Source of the DNA: DASRDU01 sp035560235
Lineage (GTDB): Bacteria; Acidobacteriota; Blastocatellia; RBC074
Direction of reading: 5' to 3'
Assembly (NCBI GenBank): GCA_035560235.1
Contig: DATMAG010000071.1
Coordinates: 1 to 64,000 of the forward strand
DNA length: 64,000 nucleotides
A program made the position numbers and the translations under genes. The notes beneath the pieces are model-generated. The model saw only the letters and a program-made list of their open reading frames with translations. It was not told the origin of the DNA and ran no database searches. Every line of letters starts with the position of its first letter. Position 1 is the stretch's first letter. Positions 63,562 through 64,000 of this stretch are shown piece after piece.

Positions 63562-64000
63562 ATGCGCGACTCTGAGCTGCTTTCGAATGAAGGATTCTCG
63601 CTGCTGGCGCGGCACGCGCTTGACCGCTGCGCCGACGCGGTCTATTTCATTCAGCCGGATGCGGGCATCTGCTGGGCGAGTCAGACGGCCTGCCGGATGC
63701 TCGGCTACACTTCCGAGGAACTGCTCAGTCTCAGCGTTTACGACATTGATCCCTTATGGTCAAAGGAACAGTGGCCGACGCAATGGACTGCGCTGCGGCA
63801 GCGCGGATGGGGCATTGCCGAGTCGCTGCATCGCACCAGGGACGGCAGACTGATTCCGGTCGAGATCAGCGCCAGTTATGTCGAATCAGGTGGCAGGGCC
63901 TTCAGTTGCGCCTTCGTCCGTGACATTTCCGAACGTCGGCAGGCCGAAGAAGCGCGGCTCGCTGAGCATGTCTTTCGCCACTCGATCATTGAAAACATGG
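63562..64000 (+). CDS. PAS-domain sensor protein (3' end cut by window)
   Basis: 146 codons open to the right edge. Residues ~16-125 are a PAS fold: AVYFIQPDAGICWASQTACRMLGYTSEELLSL (N-terminal part), SLHRTRDGRLIPVEISASYV and FVRDISERRQAEE, the classic PAC end. A second PAS or a histidine kinase probably follows (EHVFRHSIIENM). No membrane helix is visible, so it is likely a cytosolic signal-transduction histidine kinase or GGDEF protein; the output domain is not in this window. Confidence 0.85.
   Translation, partial: MRDSELLSNEGFSLLARHALDRCADAVYFIQPDAGICWASQTACRMLGYTSEELLSLSVYDIDPLWSKEQWPTQWTALRQRGWGIAESLHRTRDGRLIPVEISASYVESGGRAFSCAFVRDISERRQAEEARLAEHVFRHSIIENM

Noticed and set aside
63587..63853. 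88-residue plus-strand frame
   Set aside because: Out-of-frame shadow of the PAS-domain gene that starts at 63562 and runs off the window.

Overview
This 64 kb window comes from a GC-rich bacterial chromosome, almost certainly an Acidobacteriota member and possibly class Blastocatellia (inference from gene content only). Three proteins carry the phylum signal: an acidobacterial VWFA-related secreted protein (16002-17381), a giant surface protein that opens with a Solibacter/TIGR03437-type domain (18590-23641), and a paired set of cytochrome c/copper-monooxygenase-fold proteins (33819-37354). The envelope is diderm: there are OmpA, TamB and BamA domains, many Sec and Tat leaders and periplasmic c-type cytochromes.

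Layout. 1-10 kb (plus strand): an OmpA-family coiled-coil protein cut by the window edge, an aspartase/fumarase-family lyase overlapping a PsiE-like membrane protein, and a 2204-residue protein that joins a TamB-like translocation module to a BamA/Omp85 barrel. 10.3-15.3 kb (minus strand): a translation block of rpmE2, rplM-rpsI, rpsB-tsf and pyrH-frr, with a strong promoter before rplM and hairpins between genes. 15.5-24 kb: a small membrane protein, the VWFA protein, tRNA-Gly(GCC) with its own promoter, a small basic protein and the giant mosaic surface protein, followed by a 183-bp palindromic element. 24-38 kb (plus strand): accessory and periplasmic-metabolism genes, including a Tat-exported ThDP enzyme with an operator over its promoter, HicAB, GNAT, an LLM oxidoreductase, a nucleotidyltransferase pair, a cytochrome c plus PQQ/haem dehydrogenase pair, an orphan XisI-like gene, an esterase, and two haem/copper-fold paralogues that bracket a DUF5678/retropepsin-like pair. 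38-44 kb: a double-VOC protein, two MFS transporters, xylose isomerase, a Uma2 nuclease and an orphan DUF433.

44-57.3 kb (minus strand) is the most coherent system. A photoprotection block runs TIGR01777 epimerase, SRPBCC, class II CPD photolyase, then crtB, crtI, an alpha/beta hydrolase, crtE, a CruG-like glycosyltransferase, a second CrtI-family desaturase and CruF. An ECF sigma factor, its zinc-finger anti-sigma factor and a secretin-domain-like protein follow immediately. The enzymes predict an acyclic, hydroxylated and glycosylated carotenoid, made together with light-dependent repair of UV damage. The nearby sigma/anti-sigma pair recalls CarQ-CarR control of carotenogenesis in Myxococcus. 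57.5-64 kb (plus strand): a Tat-exported sugar-isomerase-like protein, endonuclease III, a winged-helix protein with a TIR-like C-terminus, WbuC cupin (minus strand), agmatinase-like, AlkZ-related, and a PAS sensor protein cut by the right edge.

Long near-perfect palindromes of several unrelated sequence types lie between genes throughout (13.8, 23.7, 33.5, 38.0, 50.8, 58.4 and 59.2 kb). One of them also encodes the C-terminus of a hydrolase.
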